A stretch of 64,000 bases of DNA from Calycina herbarum (GCA_001414485.1 LLEY01000158.1:1-64000); one strand, 5' to 3'; numbered from the stretch's first letter, positions 45,390 through 58,222 are shown. Notes: generated by a model not told the origin, from the letters alone. Translations and numbers: made by a program.

Positions 45390-47260
45390 ACTGCGCAATA
45401 AATATTTGTCTCTTGGCGTACCTTGGCCAATAGTCGGTCGATATGGTCATGTTGTACAAGAGTTTTTCCTAGGGCAACATCCTCCACCGTACCACTCCTT
45501 TGCCTCGCCAAATAGGCAAATGAACGGCCGCTCTTCTCTTTTTCTGCGTGTCCATTTTTGTGTGTTATATTTCGTTTTCGCTATTGTGGGACGTGGGAGC
45601 TCTCGTTGGGAAGCGGTAAGAGGAGACACCCCCCACCATTTTCCAAGGCAAAACATTAACATCATTTAAACATTCTCTTGTTCTCACACCCACAACCATC
45701 TTTGGCCTTATGATAGTCCTACCAATGTATGAAGCTCTTAGCAGAAGCCTGTCCATTGACCACCCTCCACTAGTACCTTCTATCCATTTTCTTGCTTTAT
45801 TTTCGTAGTGCTACCTGGATACTTAAGTATCCCCTTATTTATTAGCCTGTTTTCCTGTAATAAATGAGCCTCTTTGTTATTCAATTGAAGAAGGGTTAAC
45901 TTGTGCTTGCGAACGGTCAGTGGTGATTCTAACTCCTTCAATATGACTGTTAAAGTATTGGGTAGAACTTCCTTTTTGAAAGCCTGAGCGTCAAAATTGG
46001 GGTTGTTCTGAGACTCGTAGTAGATTCGTACAATGTTTTGAGCCAGGTAGAGGTGTCCTTGTGTTGAGTGAAGTTCGTGGTATGTAAGTGCGGGTGATAT
46101 GAGATTGTATTTGTTTTCGATCCAACTAGATAGCTATAGAGCATGGATGTCGTATACTAGACAGACATCTTTGTCTTGAACCTCTGAAAAATATGAAGGT
46201 TGGATGTCTATAATTGGGATCTAAAAGAATTCACGTGGGGGAGAATTTTGATTCTAGGATTGATAATGGGGTGAAATCTAAGAAGGGATTACTTGGTTTT
46301 GATTGCCAAGTTGGCAGATGTTGGTTGTTTGTTGATTTGGCGATGGAAGAAGATGTGCCTGAGCGGTATACGCTGGGGGAGGCTTATTCTCAGGGGCAAG
46401 TAGTGACCGTCGAACTTTGCCGGCATTCAGAGAGTCATGCCGGGACCAGAGGTTGCTGCATGAAAATCAGTTCTGGAATCTAGAGCGGCCCAGTGAAGAC
46501 GTACCTGAAGGATAGGAAGCAAGACCACCAAGTCTCCGTTCCGTCGAGCGCATTTGAACCCGCGATGATAGCTGAATGCCCGTAGTTCATTTTGGTTGTG
46601 GAAAGAAAATTGGATAGTGGGCGGGAGGAGAAAGTGGGGTGGTGGAAGGCAGTGCATTTGAAAAGGTCCAGAATATATGCCCCGAGTTGCGAAAGGTGAG
46701 GCGGACGAGGTTGCAGCTGCCGTGGCTTAGAAAGGGTGACGATCCTTCGACCGTCAGGGAGGAGTTGATAAAAACCTTGTATTCCTAATGTATTCTCATT
46801 GGCTTCCTTTGGGAAAAACCATGATGTTCATTTGGGTCTAGGCCATTGTTATTGGGCACCCAGGGGTTGACAGCGCAGACGCCAGATGCTGTTCAGGATC
46901 AGCTGAGAGACCACATCTGTACGAAACCAATTTCGTGTTTTCCAATCGTAAGAGGTAACCTGATTTTTTTTGTGAGGGAGGAGGAGGGGGGTTTCGTGCG
47001 GTATACATTCGTTATTCCCGTACTTTTCAGAAGCCCTTCTAACCATATTAGGGAGGGGGTCGGGTGCAATAAACTTTTGGCCTACTGCTAAAGACACACA
47101 CTTGAGACTATCTAGCCTTGGACCACCATCTCTAACGATTCTCCAAAGAAGGACTTCATAAGGCTGGCGTATAAGGATGCTCCTTCAGAACGTGCTCGCT
47201 TAACCCTTAATTCTTCTGTCTTGTTTTGTTTATACAAGTACAAGTATTAACGGCTTTATA
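45390..47260. other. No gene confidently recognised
   Basis: Several short open frames exist (46214-46483 on plus; 46427-46657 on minus, both about 70-90 codons), but they lack known motifs and overlap each other. A decayed gene cannot be excluded. Confidence 0.3.
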
Positions 47261-48204
47261 CTTACAAAAATGGTTTTAATATAGGCAGAATGCTATAGTA
47301 TATCCGATAACCAATAGAAGAGTTTTCCGCACACTCACCTATATATTCTTTTTCATCCTACAAGTGTTAAAATAGCAACACCACCCTCTGCCTAATAATT
47401 ACATATACAAATTCTTATATCATATCTCAATTTAATAAGCAATTACAACTCTTATTACCTTAGAACAAAGCCTAAGTAACCCCGGAGGTGCCAGCAATGT
47501 CCTAAGTGCTTTACCTCGCTTAGCAAAACCTCTAGCATAACGAACAGAAAGAAAAGCAGTATAATATTTACTTCTGTTTTCTTTTAATAATCCTCTAGAA
47601 ACTCTCTATCGCCGCTCAGCCTCGAATTCTTCACGTCAGTGTCGCCTTATCTGATTTTAGTCAGCTTTTCTCTAAAAAATGTAGAGATAGTACTAAACAC
47701 TTCTAGATATAAGTAAGGCAGAGGGAAGTAAGAAGAATTTCAGATAAGTTAGTAATAACAACTTATTATTAACCTTAAAATCTAGAATACTTTTAAACTA
47801 GGTCTTTTCTTACCGACTTTAACAAGAGTAGCTCTTTAATAGACTGTTTAGAGCAAATTTTCTTTTTATAGTTACCTCTTTCTCTCGATATATTCTAGGT
47901 TATATACTCGACTTAGGGTCCTTACAGAGGATTTGCCTATAGTATGATTTCTATTATAATAATTATTTACTTATGTTATATTGTTTAAACAACGATATTA
48001 TTAGAACTACGAAAAGGGGATAAGATTAATAAGAAAAGATAGAGAGATAGGGCATCGTAAGTCTGTCTTTACTTAGGAAAACACGACTTCTAACCTTTTC
48101 ATAGAAAAGACATATTTGCTAACCTTAAACTACGTTTATTATATTACTTCGGTCTAGACTAAAAACAATATCGAAAGAAACAGGAAGAGTATTATAAAAC
48201 GTGC
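47261..48204. other. AT-rich RIP-eroded tract, left part
   Basis: The minus strand holds long runs of plausible codons broken by TAG/TAA, continuous with the tract beyond the LINE fragment. I could not assign a family. It is probably the remains of a multicopy element or gene. Confidence 0.4.
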
Positions 48205-48219
48205 GAATCAAACGATCTT
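48205..48219 (+). repeat. Target duplication of the truncated LINE
   Basis: GAATCAAACGATCTT is present here and at 48803-48817. Confidence 0.88.
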
Positions 48220-48802
48220 CCAGCTACTAAGAGAGGTCCTAGCTCGGCTTATTACGGCTCGTACTGGTTACGGAGACTTTATAGCATACCACCTTCGATT
48301 CCACCACCTTAACACGTTACTAGAATCCGGGAATTGCAAATGTAAAAAGGCTAAAGCACAATTCCACCTACTCTTCTACAGGCTTGCAAAGAACAAAGAG
48401 CCAAGGCTATTAGCCAAGGCAGAGAGAAATCCTCAACTCCTGTTCGGACCTGGTTATAAGGAGCTTTTCAACAAGGTCTATTCTAAGACCAAGTTCTTTA
48501 CAAAGATCTGCCTCTCGAGATAGTTAAAACTCTCTTTTCCTTTCTTTTTCTACATTTTTATATATATCTCCTTTGTCTTTCCCTGATTCTATAAACTAGT
48601 TAAGGATAAGGGCTGTTCCGAAAGTGGAGCTTCTCTTTAAACTATCTCTTATAAACTAGCTTACTCGTTTATACCCCCTGTAGCCTAGGGCACCCCCCTA
48701 GCGTCATTTGCCCTCTTTTGAGACTTTTTAGGACCTAGACCACGCGATCTAGACTCCGCCTGACGTTAAATAGAAATAAATAAATAAATAAATAAATAAA
48801 TA
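48220..48802 (+). mobile_element. 5'-truncated Tad1-like LINE
   Basis: This 583-bp copy has the last 100 or so codons of ORF2 (including the CKCKKAK...H motif area and stop at about 48523), the 3' UTR and an AAATAAATA tail, flanked by 15-bp duplications. It is the same family as 39334-45072 with moderate divergence. 5' truncation is typical of incomplete reverse transcription. Confidence 0.92.
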
Positions 48803-48817
48803 GAATCAAACGATCTT

Positions 48818-51290
48818 TATAGGATTTTTCGCGAACTCGGACTCGAGTTGATATTCTGCTTCTACGGCCTTCTGCTAGATTATCCTAGGTTAGACTACAC
48901 TTCTTCTTCGCTATATACGCAATTGTCTTACCTAAAATCGTAATTAGAGAAATTCCAAAGTTCTATAGCCACCTTTCAACGAGGATAGTTAAACTACAAG
49001 CATCTAGCCTATATCCTCAGAGAACTCTAGCATACGCCAGAATTATAACCTCTAATTACGCTCTAAGTAGGCAATTCCTATCACATGTATATTACTAGGT
49101 TGACTATAGAGGATCGTTATTACTCGCGGAGCTTGATATCTTCATCTGTCGTCTATTTCGCCTTCGTTTTTTTGCGTTTCTTTCTTTCTTCTTTCTATAA
49201 AAACTCAACCTCTCTATACTTAACATAAGCCAGTGGTTCTCCTGTAAAGTGGCCTAAAATAGTTAGCAGGAGTTCGATATCTGTAACAAGGGAAAACGCA
49301 TAAAAGGTTAGCGTATAAAGATGTAGATACTGCTAGTACTTATGCTTAGAAGGCTCTGGATCGTCGAAGGGTGTATATAGGCGACTAGAAAGACACCGAA
49401 TAGTTCGTTAGTCGTGATTCATCTAATAGTTAGAGTTTAATCCTACATTCGTAGTAGGCGAGGTAGTAAAGGCATTGTCGAGGTTCCTCTCCTCTATTAT
49501 TTCGTCCTATACTACTGCCTCTTCAGCAGTTAGAGGATCCACATTCACAGCATTTTCCTCCCCCTCCTCTCTAAAGAAGCGGAGTTGATACAACGCCCCT
49601 TCTTAGGCTACCTCTTTAGAAATCAGATAAGGATCTATATTCCTAGAGTTTCCTCTATCCACCTGATTGTTCTATATCCGCCGATTTCCTCGAACTTCCT
49701 TAGTAGTGCTGTTTAAATATTCGCTTTTGATAAAGTCGTAGTATTTGTTAAAAACAGACAGCGCGAGACACATAGTAAGAGGGTCTGAAAGGCGTAAGTA
49801 TAGAAGGTAGAAAGTGGTGGTGTTGTCTTAAGCGGGAGTGAAATCACTAGAACAGTTGTCTATTTAATAGTGAGAAGCTAGATAGCTTCGGAAGAGAGCC
49901 CGCTATTGAAACACATATATAATATAGAATCTATCGCTTCAAAAGCAAGTAATCCAGCTACGGCCATATGTTGAATCTAATATAACCGGAAGAACAGATG
50001 TATATTTAACTACTAAAATACAGAATCCAAATACGATTTAATTTAATAGCGAGAGGTAATATAATAAAGTGTCCGAAGCTAACCGCCACTTAGTTCTGTC
50101 CTCTATATCGATTCCTTCAGCTGTAGAGAATCTATTAGATAGGAAGTGTAGTAGAGTATATATCGAAGGAATAAAACATCTGTCTGTTTATATTATCTAG
50201 TAGTTGAAGAGGCTCTATAGTAAACACAACTAGTTAATAAACTAATTACTACTAATCTTTATAATACTATTATCCTACGCCGTTATCTAAGTAAGATAAC
50301 TAGCCAGAGTAAGAAGATTAATTATATAATAGATAGGCGCGGAACTGAAACCCTAGAAAATCTATACTTGACAAACGTGTATTATTATTAGATTTAGTGT
50401 TTTCAGGTCTAAAGAAGTGATATTTTATACTTTCTAATTATAGAAATAATCAGCACTAGTTGTTGTTATAAAACTATATACGGGTATCGAGTATCAAGCT
50501 ACGTAACCCTCTCTCTACCCCCTCTTTTAGATATCTAATATTTTTTATCTCTAGTTGTAACTGGTATAGGAATAATAGGAATATATTAGAGATCGATAAG
50601 TGAATTATAAGCCCTAGATCCTATCGAAGAAATCTACTAGTAGAAACCTCTCCGTTCCTAGCCTCTCTCTTTTTAGTAGACCTTAATAATATCCTTTTAG
50701 TAACTATTTCCAATTTCACCTATAAGCACGATAGTAAGAAGTCTTCGGTTTATAGCTATATAATTGATTTACTAGTAATAGAGAGACGAAAGAGAGGTTA
50801 TACTTAGTATAATAACTAGTAAGAAGACTCTAAAACAACAGTGTCTAATTATTCCTATATTGTCCTAATTTAGCTAAGGAGTTAATTATTAGATCTGAAA
50901 GCTTATATAGTTGACTTATCGTCTCTCTCGTTCTAATACAGGGTAGGCGCGACTGATGTTTACCTGTGCTTTCGCGGCCCAGTTCCTCCTGAGACGATAA
51001 AACGCTATTAGCGAGAATATTAATTAGATATATATTAACGGCATAAGCGGATAGTATGAAAAGCATGCTTATAAGGTATGATCAGCTATTAGCAACCGTA
51101 GAGACTGTATGCTAAAAGATTCTAAGAAACAGATACGACTCGACAAGCTAGTATTTATTCGGCTAATAGGTAGATAGCGACTGTAAGCACGTATCTGTGT
51201 CACGTAGACTAATGCGGGTGGATGTAGACGTGGGAGATTTAAGATTCTTTAAGAAGCTATGTTTCCTATTAGATATTAGATCCATAACTA
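48818..51290. other. AT-rich RIP-eroded tract with minus-strand coding trace
   Basis: On the minus strand, about 49760-49130, a long frame reads coherently except for TAG/TAA at likely Trp and Gln positions: an acidic region (EEGEENAVNVDPLTAEEA), then LYTLTFYAFSL and ILGHFTGEPLAYVKYREVE, then a Lys/Arg-rich stretch followed by KWTTDEDIKLREW, which looks like the start of a Myb/SANT-type DNA-binding motif. The rest of the tract is too eroded to read. The truncated LINE inserted in it. Confidence 0.4.
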
Positions 51291-51292
51291 AC

Positions 51293-51649
51293 TTACGGAT
51301 AGTTCCACATCAAACCCCGTTTTCCGGATGTCGTTAATATAGAGATGATTGAGTAGTGTCGCTTATAAAGATTTTGTAAGAAGCCTGGGTGCATTGCCGA
51401 AAAAGCTCGCTCGACGAGGCGGCGCAGGTAGGAGATGCCGTTCCTGTGGCCAGTAATGAGCTCGTTGCCTCGGAAAGTAGGGTTGTCTCGCAGCTTTGGC
51501 AAACACTCGCTAACATATGCTAGTAATTGCTGTGAAAACAGAAAGTAATGCGGGTAGATCAACAACAGATGGATTTGATAACCGACTCGATCGTTCCTAC
51601 ACAACCCCTCAAACTGCACCTTTCCCGCTACAAAATTCCACTCCACCAA
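51293..51649 (-). pseudogene. Unknown helical protein fragment
   Basis: The frame encodes QQLLAYVSECLPKLRDNP and ISYLRRLVERAFSAMHPG, amphipathic stretches that look like real protein, but no family is recognised and ends are unclear. It may belong with the minus-strand gene remains at 52100-54010. Confidence 0.3.
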
Positions 51650-52099
51650 AGAAGTTCACACGGAAGAAATCCACGCGAGTAGCAAGAAAAGGGATCGTGC
51701 CATCGCACAAGATGAAATCGACCGAGACGCACGTAATGCACGGAAGAATAATTTCGCCGCTTCGGCTCCCTAGACCCTTGTCTTGACAGGACTAGGTTGA
51801 TTGGATCAGACGCGATACATCGGCGTGGAATGTGGAGATAGTCATATACCATTCTCAGCAACGACTAGTTATCCAACCATTCTATATTTGGACCTTCTTA
51901 GGAACCTCTTCAGGATATCCATTTTTCTAACGGCGCTGCTAGCCTTCGGGACCATATAGAAAGAGTACACCAAGAGGTCAAGAGATGGAGTTGCAATTAC
52001 TGTAAATTCTATACATGGGGCAGTCTAAATCAGCACGTCAGTAAGACATCCAGGAGCGGATATTAATGACGTGGTTGAGAGTGAGTGAGGGCGAGGGAA

Positions 52100-54010
52100 T
52101 TATGAAGGGTAACATAATGGTTTAAACGGAGCCGGTAGTTCAAGGTGTTCTGGGACATCGGCCAGGTAAAACTCAAGATTGAAAGTCGTATTGGGCCCAA
52201 TCCTGGTGCTTTTGAGGAAGCCATGAAAGGGCCATTCCCGGTACTCGGCAGCGATTTCCGACTCCTCTGTACCGGAAGAGCTCCGGCAAGGGCGTGGAGT
52301 ATGGAGTTGCTCATCAGCTGCCGAATTTTGAGCACGAGTACGCATAGTCTTAGGCCGCACGTGGCCTCTCTCAGTAGCCGTAGGTGGTGAGCAACGGAGT
52401 TGTTTGATATCGGGCCTCGCGCTGTGCTGACCACGACCCTCAAGACCTTCATCACTGAGTGGCGAGGGTAGCCTCCGCCGTTTTGCTGAATGTATGCCCT
52501 CGTATTGTTGGTCGATAGAATCACACAGAGTCCTCGTCCTTAGAATTGTCTAAGCCATCTTCTCCCTCTCCACTGTGCAAGCATTCCTCCAGAGCCAACT
52601 CATCGAGCTCTTCATCCTCTCCTTCCAGCTCGCTCTCCTCTTCATGCTCCTGCTGTCGTTGCATCTCTGTCTCCTCCCCTGCTCCTACCACGTCTTCCTC
52701 TTCCTTATCCTGCCCCTCTTTCCCTCCTCCCTCCGCCGCTTATTGCCTCGCCGAATCCTCCTTCTCAGCCTCGTCTGAGGTCTCGACTCGAGTAGCATCT
52801 CGCGGCTCTTCCGTTCTGGCACGAATATTTTTGGCCTGAAATGGGCTATTCTCTTGGTCTTGTAATAGCTGAGAAGAGTAACGATGGGGGACTGGAGATC
52901 TGGGCGTGGCAGCCAACACTGACTTCTCTTGTTCTTCAAATGCCAGTAGAATATCCTTTTCAAGTTCAGAGGAGTTGTCGTCTTCCTGCTCCACCGGATG
53001 TCCGCAGTCGTTAACCCAGCGCCTGTCCTAAATATCCCACCATTCTTCGCGGCCGGACGCACCAGCCGACATACTTGGCTTAGAGGAAGGTTTGGGGAAG
53101 GTGTGGTGGGGCGGAGAGCCCAATGACGTGCTCTGAGTGATATAGTCGATGCCTTGCTGGTTGATCTGATCTTGTAGCAGCTGGGAGGATTGTGGGAAGA
53201 TCTGGGATTGCTCTTGTGTGGAAGCAGGGGCATGTCTTGCTGCTCACAAGATCCAAGTCTTGGAGTAGACTCGTCGATATAGCAGCCCTCCTCAACGTCA
53301 TATATTGGACCGGATGCGTCAACCGACTTTGTCTACCCAGAGGTAAGTTCTGAGGTCGCGAGGGTGTTACGCAGACTCGTATCCCGTCCAATATGCCTAA
53401 CATCGACGTTACTAGAAGCGCCTTCGGCCTCATCCCTAGTACCTGTCCCATCTGACTCGTTATCATCTAGGGTCATTGGTTGATCTGCGGGTGATTAGCG
53501 CTTCTTCGCATGAAGGACAGCCGGTTCACTTACCTGGACTGTCGCCCTTTTGTTCACCAAGTCCTAATTTTGTTCGATGGCCTTGCGGTCCGGCTCTAAT
53601 AAGGGTTGGCTGTTCTACATGCTAAAGCGTGCGCTCCGTCTTCAAGGCTGTGATAGAGATCTTCGAATACGGAGCAGTCTGAAATATCTCCTCGAGAGAT
53701 AGAAGATCGTCGCCTGATTCATAACTGTTAGCAAGAGCGCGCTTGCGACCTAGAGTGACAGATTAGAACCTTTCACTTTAGGTGCATCTTTTTCACGTAC
53801 TTCCACCTCTCGCTGTAGTACGTCTATCTGCCTCAGCGTGATAGCCAGAAGGGGGAAAAGTGGTCGCAGGTCTGCGTATTGTCTAGCTGCCGCTGGTGTT
53901 AATTGAACGCCTGGTTTTAGCAGGCCAGAGAGGATTGCTATTGCGTGATAATGGTTTAGATAGAGGAAGTACAATGAAACAAATTTCGAACTCTCAAGGG
54001 CGGCCATCAC
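52100..54010 (-). pseudogene. Unknown multi-segment protein, frameshifted
   Basis: Reading from ATG 54010, an N-terminal helical segment (SSKFVSLYFLYLNHYHAIAI, then LTPAAARQYADLRPLF) ends in a TAG at 53756 area; the next frame continues GRKRALANSYESGDDLLSLEE. An intron-like GTAAGT near 53534 follows, then an acidic, Ser-rich linker (DQPMTLDDNESDGTGTRDEA), Gln-rich and Glu-rich stretches, an acidic run near 52600, and a C-terminal globular segment EYREWPFHGFLKSTRIG...FNLEFYLADVPEHLELP ending TAA at about 52100. Frames change at several points, so there are frameshifts or unrecognised introns. The long acidic linker between two conserved-looking ends suggests a chromatin or regulatory protein, but this is only an impression. 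Confidence 0.4.
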
Positions 54011-55939
54011 GACACGAAGGGGACAGAGGAAAAACCAGTCTGAGAATTTGTGGTATTTTCGGCAAAGGGAATTAAGCGGTTTTAAATAACAATCTGGTGA
54101 GAACCTGCTCGTTGGAATTGCACCGGCCTCGTCTATAGGCCAGCTTTGCCGCTCTCAATTGCCGTAGGCTGCCTGAAAATCAATCAGACAGGTCCTGCCT
54201 GATATCTCAGCTCTCCAAGCTCTTATGGAGGATGCAGATCCTCTAGAGTGCCTAGCATGCTGGTAAACTGAGGCATTTTCGAGTGTAATCAGGCCAACCG
54301 CCCAGCTCTAACGTCAACATGCTGGTTAAACCCCCATCTTCTCGCAGCAAAACGCCGCTCGTAGACTTGACTTGTGCTTCAACTTCGTCCGTGCAAACGC
54401 TGCGTCGCCTGTGGTCATAGCAGGATCATGGAACCAGGACTCGTGTTTACTATGCAATCTTCAGCTCTCTTCGGCTTCACCGAAAGTCGAAAATTCTGTT
54501 CGAAATCTAAACCGCCGCAGCTATCTCGTGGAGCTCGCGACCATCTCTTACGTAGCTTAGCCCGAACAACCTCCCATTTGTAGCATCAAGACTCCGCAGA
54601 GTAAACTATGCCGTACCCATTCTGGCAGCGCGTACGGTCCTGCCACAGCAGTGCACTGAGCTAAAAGATTCTCGAAACAGCCTTTAATCACCAGACCCAC
54701 CCTTCCATATACAATAGCTGCGAATCGAGCTCCTTCCGAGGTCGTATGATCTTCCTCCCTGTCATCGTCCACGTCAGCCCGCCTGCTTGTAACCCAGTTC
54801 TCCCACCGCCAGCGTTCCGTATTCGGCCGGTAGGATGCTCAGCAGAAACTTCAATGCTACCGTTATCAAGTAGATTACCATCTACTATAGCCACGTTTGA
54901 CAGAGATCGGTCCTTCTCGTTACAGATCGGCCAGGTCAAGGCATATAGCATCAGGAGCTGAGCCAGGCTTATGTTTGGATTACCCTAATCAAGCCCGCTG
55001 CCCACGTCGTGCTAACGTTGGGTGCGCATCATCTGGATCTCTAAACTGGTACCATTGTCAGAGATCTGTGAACAGAGGGTCAGATAACAACATGAATAAT
55101 GTCTTCTGGCCTGTGCCGCTCGTGTTCCGGCCGCAATATCGTCCTAGGCATTCCTGATCCACCTTTGTATTGTATGCCGCGTCATCACCGAGCTAGGCAC
55201 CCCGCAGCTGCTGCAACATGCATTTGTGATCGACCAGGACACCGGCTGAAAGTTCACGCTCCCTGGCCAGTGCCCCTGCCTTCCCAGATTAGAGCGTCTG
55301 GCAAAGCTTGCAGAAAGCCTCACGAGAAGCCCGAGGGCTTTCCAATATGCGAGGGATTCTAGCACGCGGCGTCATGTATACGGGAAGCAGGATGGGTACG
55401 AGCGAGTGGGTTCGAATCGTTGAAGCTCTGAGCAGGAAGGTCTGACGTTACTATGCTGCAACGCTATCGGGAAGCCTGTGTTTTCAGCTGAGCTAGGGTC
55501 GTTAGTACAGATATAGAAGTATGTCAATGGAGGTGGGGAAATACTGACTCTCCTTGGGATGAAGCAATCGGAAGGGATGATGGACCATATGAGGCAGATC
55601 TGATACGGCACAAGAGTGAGGGTCGTGAGGCATCAGGAGGTAGGGTTTGTTAGTAGGGTCAGGTTGTCTGCGGAAGGCGTGCTGAAAGTTTTTAGAAAAA
55701 TATGAGAGAGTTGTAAGACAGATAATGGTATGCCTCCAAACTGGACTCATTTGGACTTGATCAAGTCCTTGTAGACATAATGAGTTGCGACAAGGTGTCG
55801 AGAGGTCAAGAGAGTGTGGAATCCAAGGTTGGCCAAGGTTGGGAGGAATAATAGAAGGAAGCTGGTATTTATGTCGTCTGAGAAAGCGTAGCCGAAGGCC
55901 GCGTGGCACTAACATGAAGGCTCAGCCCCTGCTCGGGCA
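54011..55939. other. No gene recognised
   Basis: Open frames on both strands (for example 55502-55915 minus, 54688-54951 minus, 54897-55157 plus) overlap and show no motif. The last part presumably holds the promoter of the HET gene. Confidence 0.3.
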
Positions 55940-58222
55940 GTGCTCAGTCACGTGCCAGTTAAAGCAGCCCGGCTCCCTTCCAGATACGGAGATGGAATTT
56001 GTAGACATAACTTTTGGTGCAACACTATGCTGGATGATCTGAACACACCACTGGGCGCTATTCGTCCAGACGGCAAATCGCTCAAAGCTCAAATATTAGA
56101 AGTACAGCATTTTAGTCGTTCCAGAGATGATTCACACAAATGGGCATCTAACTTGCGATTTCTGAAGGTTGGCCGCCCCGACGATACTCAAGTTGGGAAC
56201 AGAGATGAGACAACTTCGAGCCATGTTGAAAGTTTAGAAGATGAAATTCCTCATAGTGACAGCCAAGAGATGATCGGTCTTGAAACAATCGACGACCAAA
56301 CTCTTGACCTCGATCACAGTGATGATGCCGATCTTATCGGCACAAGTTCACTGACTGAAAGTGACCTTGAGCCTTCGTGCTCGTGCGGTTCCGTAGCCCC
56401 TTTCGAAAAGAACCATCAATATAAGTGCCTTGAGCTCACAGCTAAAGATTCGCTTACAGATTGTGAGCACTACGTCGCCGTGTCATATTGCTGGGAAAAT
56501 GCGATTGATAAACCCGGTTCTTCTGAAAAGACACACGTTATTCAGACAGCTACAGGCAACCGATCCAATAAAGCCCCTTCATCCATAATCGACCAAGCTA
56601 TAGCTTATGCCGCCGTTCAGGGCCTGGGTCTGATTTGGATCGACCAAGAATGTATCGAACAAGACGATAGAGACGACAAGGAAACCGGAATTCAGTCTAT
56701 GGATCTTGTATATGAGCGATCAATATCCTCCGTCGGCCTGCTCCAACGCCATGTCGATTCTCAAGACCATCTTGATGCTCTCGAAACTCTTGCTCAAGGA
56801 GCGCCTTGCGAGCCCAGGATCTTTAAATTTGTCTTTGAGCTATTGGAAATTGTTGAAGGCGATCGATGGTTTTCCCGCACGTGGTGTCTCCAAGAAGCCG
56901 TGTCGTCTGGAAGAGACATGCAACTACTACTCCGATGTAACCCAGACCTCATCAAAGCCGATGACACTGGACTTGGGGAATTAGAGGATGCCATACACAT
57001 AAGCATTTTCGAGCTGAAGACTGCAACTGTCTGGGCCATGCAATGCATCGACGATAATGTGGCAGAGTTGGATTATGGAATGGCAGATAGGTCGAGTACG
57101 TTAGCAAATCATCTCTTCGATCTCTACCCATTGCATCATCCGGACGATGAGAAGAGAGTGCCATGTAATGCTGCTCAAGCCTTGTATTACATGAAAGGAC
57201 GTCGCAATTCTAGGCTGGAAGATCGGCTTGCTATACTTGCAAACATGTGCAATTATGAAGTGAGACTCGACACTCGGGAGCTTAAATCGGATGCATACAG
57301 CCTCAGTGTGTGTTGTTTGACTTTGTCTCTCTTGAACGGCGACTTATCCTATGTTCATGCCAACGAAAGGGTCAGCGGCGGTGACTGGCCGCCCTCAGAA
57401 GCATTTTCTTGGTGTCCATCTCCCTCGTCTAGCATAACAGACATAGGATTCGTGGAGGAAGATGAGATTTTCAGAATGGATATTATCGAGATATCTGGGA
57501 CTGGACTTTTAACCCGAGGTCGAATATGGAATCTTGACGAACACGTCGACCTGACCTCTGTTAAGCACACCTTCCAGGAATTTTCTAGATCAGAGCTCTG
57601 GAAACGATTTCGAGAGCCTGGAGAAGGACAACCCAGTTCTCTCGCCGCAGCGGAGGCTGTTTGGCATTTCATGAAGCTCTTGATTTCCTGTGAGCTTTCT
57701 TCTGCTGCTGATTTACTTTGGCGACAAACCAAACGAACACACTTCGAACCTTTGGAGGAGAGTGAGAGCCCCGTCAAGCTACCCAACACATTCTCTGCGG
57801 CAAACAAGCTTTTGGACGAGCTTTCGGCATTAAATCCCAAGTTACCAGGAGAGACGGACAACCACATTGGAATATTCGAGCCTTCCTTACTTGAAGGGTA
57901 TTTCCTTGAGAAGCTGTGGACTATCCTGGAACAAACTCAACAAAGCGAGCTCTGGGTTGCATGGGCTCTCGATAAAACGGCCGGAATTGGTGGAATCTGT
58001 GCAGCATTTGGAACTAGAGACCCGTTAATGATACTCACGCCCTCGTCGGATCTCAGTAAATTACATCATAGTGGCCGAACATGGAAACGCCGCACTTCAT
58101 GGACTGTTGGAGCTGTCCGAGAAGGCCGACCGGGAACTAAGATATTATCCGATACCGGGCTCACGGATGCATTTTGGAGACTTGAAGACGTGGGGGACTC
58201 GGAGAAAGTTTTCCTTTGTTAA
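55940..58222 (+). CDS. HET-domain protein
   Basis: An uninterrupted 760-codon frame. The first ATG is at 55940, but ATG 56027 (MLDDLNTPLGA, residue 30) is an equally good or better start, since the first 29 codons are compositionally odd and overlap another open frame. The HET domain lies at about residues 178-325: YVAVSYCWEN at 178-187, IWIDQECIEQDD at 232-243, and RTWCLQEAV at 313-321. A CSCG motif precedes it. The remaining 430 residues are helical with no named domain. HET-domain proteins act in the cytoplasm in heterokaryon incompatibility and related self/non-self responses that can lead to cell death; the partner of this one is unknown. It has no RIP stops and normal codon use, so it is probably functional. 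Confidence 0.9.
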   Translation: MLSHVPVKAARLPSRYGDGICRHNFWCNTMLDDLNTPLGAIRPDGKSLKAQILEVQHFSRSRDDSHKWASNLRFLKVGRPDDTQVGNRDETTSSHVESLEDEIPHSDSQEMIGLETIDDQTLDLDHSDDADLIGTSSLTESDLEPSCSCGSVAPFEKNHQYKCLELTAKDSLTDCEHYVAVSYCWENAIDKPGSSEKTHVIQTATGNRSNKAPSSIIDQAIAYAAVQGLGLIWIDQECIEQDDRDDKETGIQSMDLVYERSISSVGLLQRHVDSQDHLDALETLAQGAPCEPRIFKFVFELLEIVEGDRWFSRTWCLQEAVSSGRDMQLLLRCNPDLIKADDTGLGELEDAIHISIFELKTATVWAMQCIDDNVAELDYGMADRSSTLANHLFDLYPLHHPDDEKRVPCNAAQALYYMKGRRNSRLEDRLAILANMCNYEVRLDTRELKSDAYSLSVCCLTLSLLNGDLSYVHANERVSGGDWPPSEAFSWCPSPSSSITDIGFVEEDEIFRMDIIEISGTGLLTRGRIWNLDEHVDLTSVKHTFQEFSRSELWKRFREPGEGQPSSLAAAEAVWHFMKLLISCELSSAADLLWRQTKRTHFEPLEESESPVKLPNTFSAANKLLDELSALNPKLPGETDNHIGIFEPSLLEGYFLEKLWTILEQTQQSELWVAWALDKTAGIGGICAAFGTRDPLMILTPSSDLSKLHHSGRTWKRRTSWTVGAVREGRPGTKILSDTGLTDAFWRLEDVGDSEKVFLC

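Noticed and set aside
46214..46657. Overlapping frames of 89 and 76 codons on opposite strands
   Set aside because: Neither shows a motif or splice pattern that favours it over the other.
52546..52839. 97-codon Ser/Cys-rich plus-strand frame
   Set aside because: It is the complement of the acidic Glu-rich stretch of the minus-strand gene remains, which explains its composition.
55400..55430. GGGTTCGAATC resembles a tRNA T-loop
   Set aside because: The flanking bases do not form a T-stem and no D-arm or acceptor stem can be drawn.
55502..55915. 137-codon minus-strand frame upstream of the HET gene
   Set aside because: Unstructured Pro/His/Leu-rich translation without a motif; likely chance in promoter DNA.
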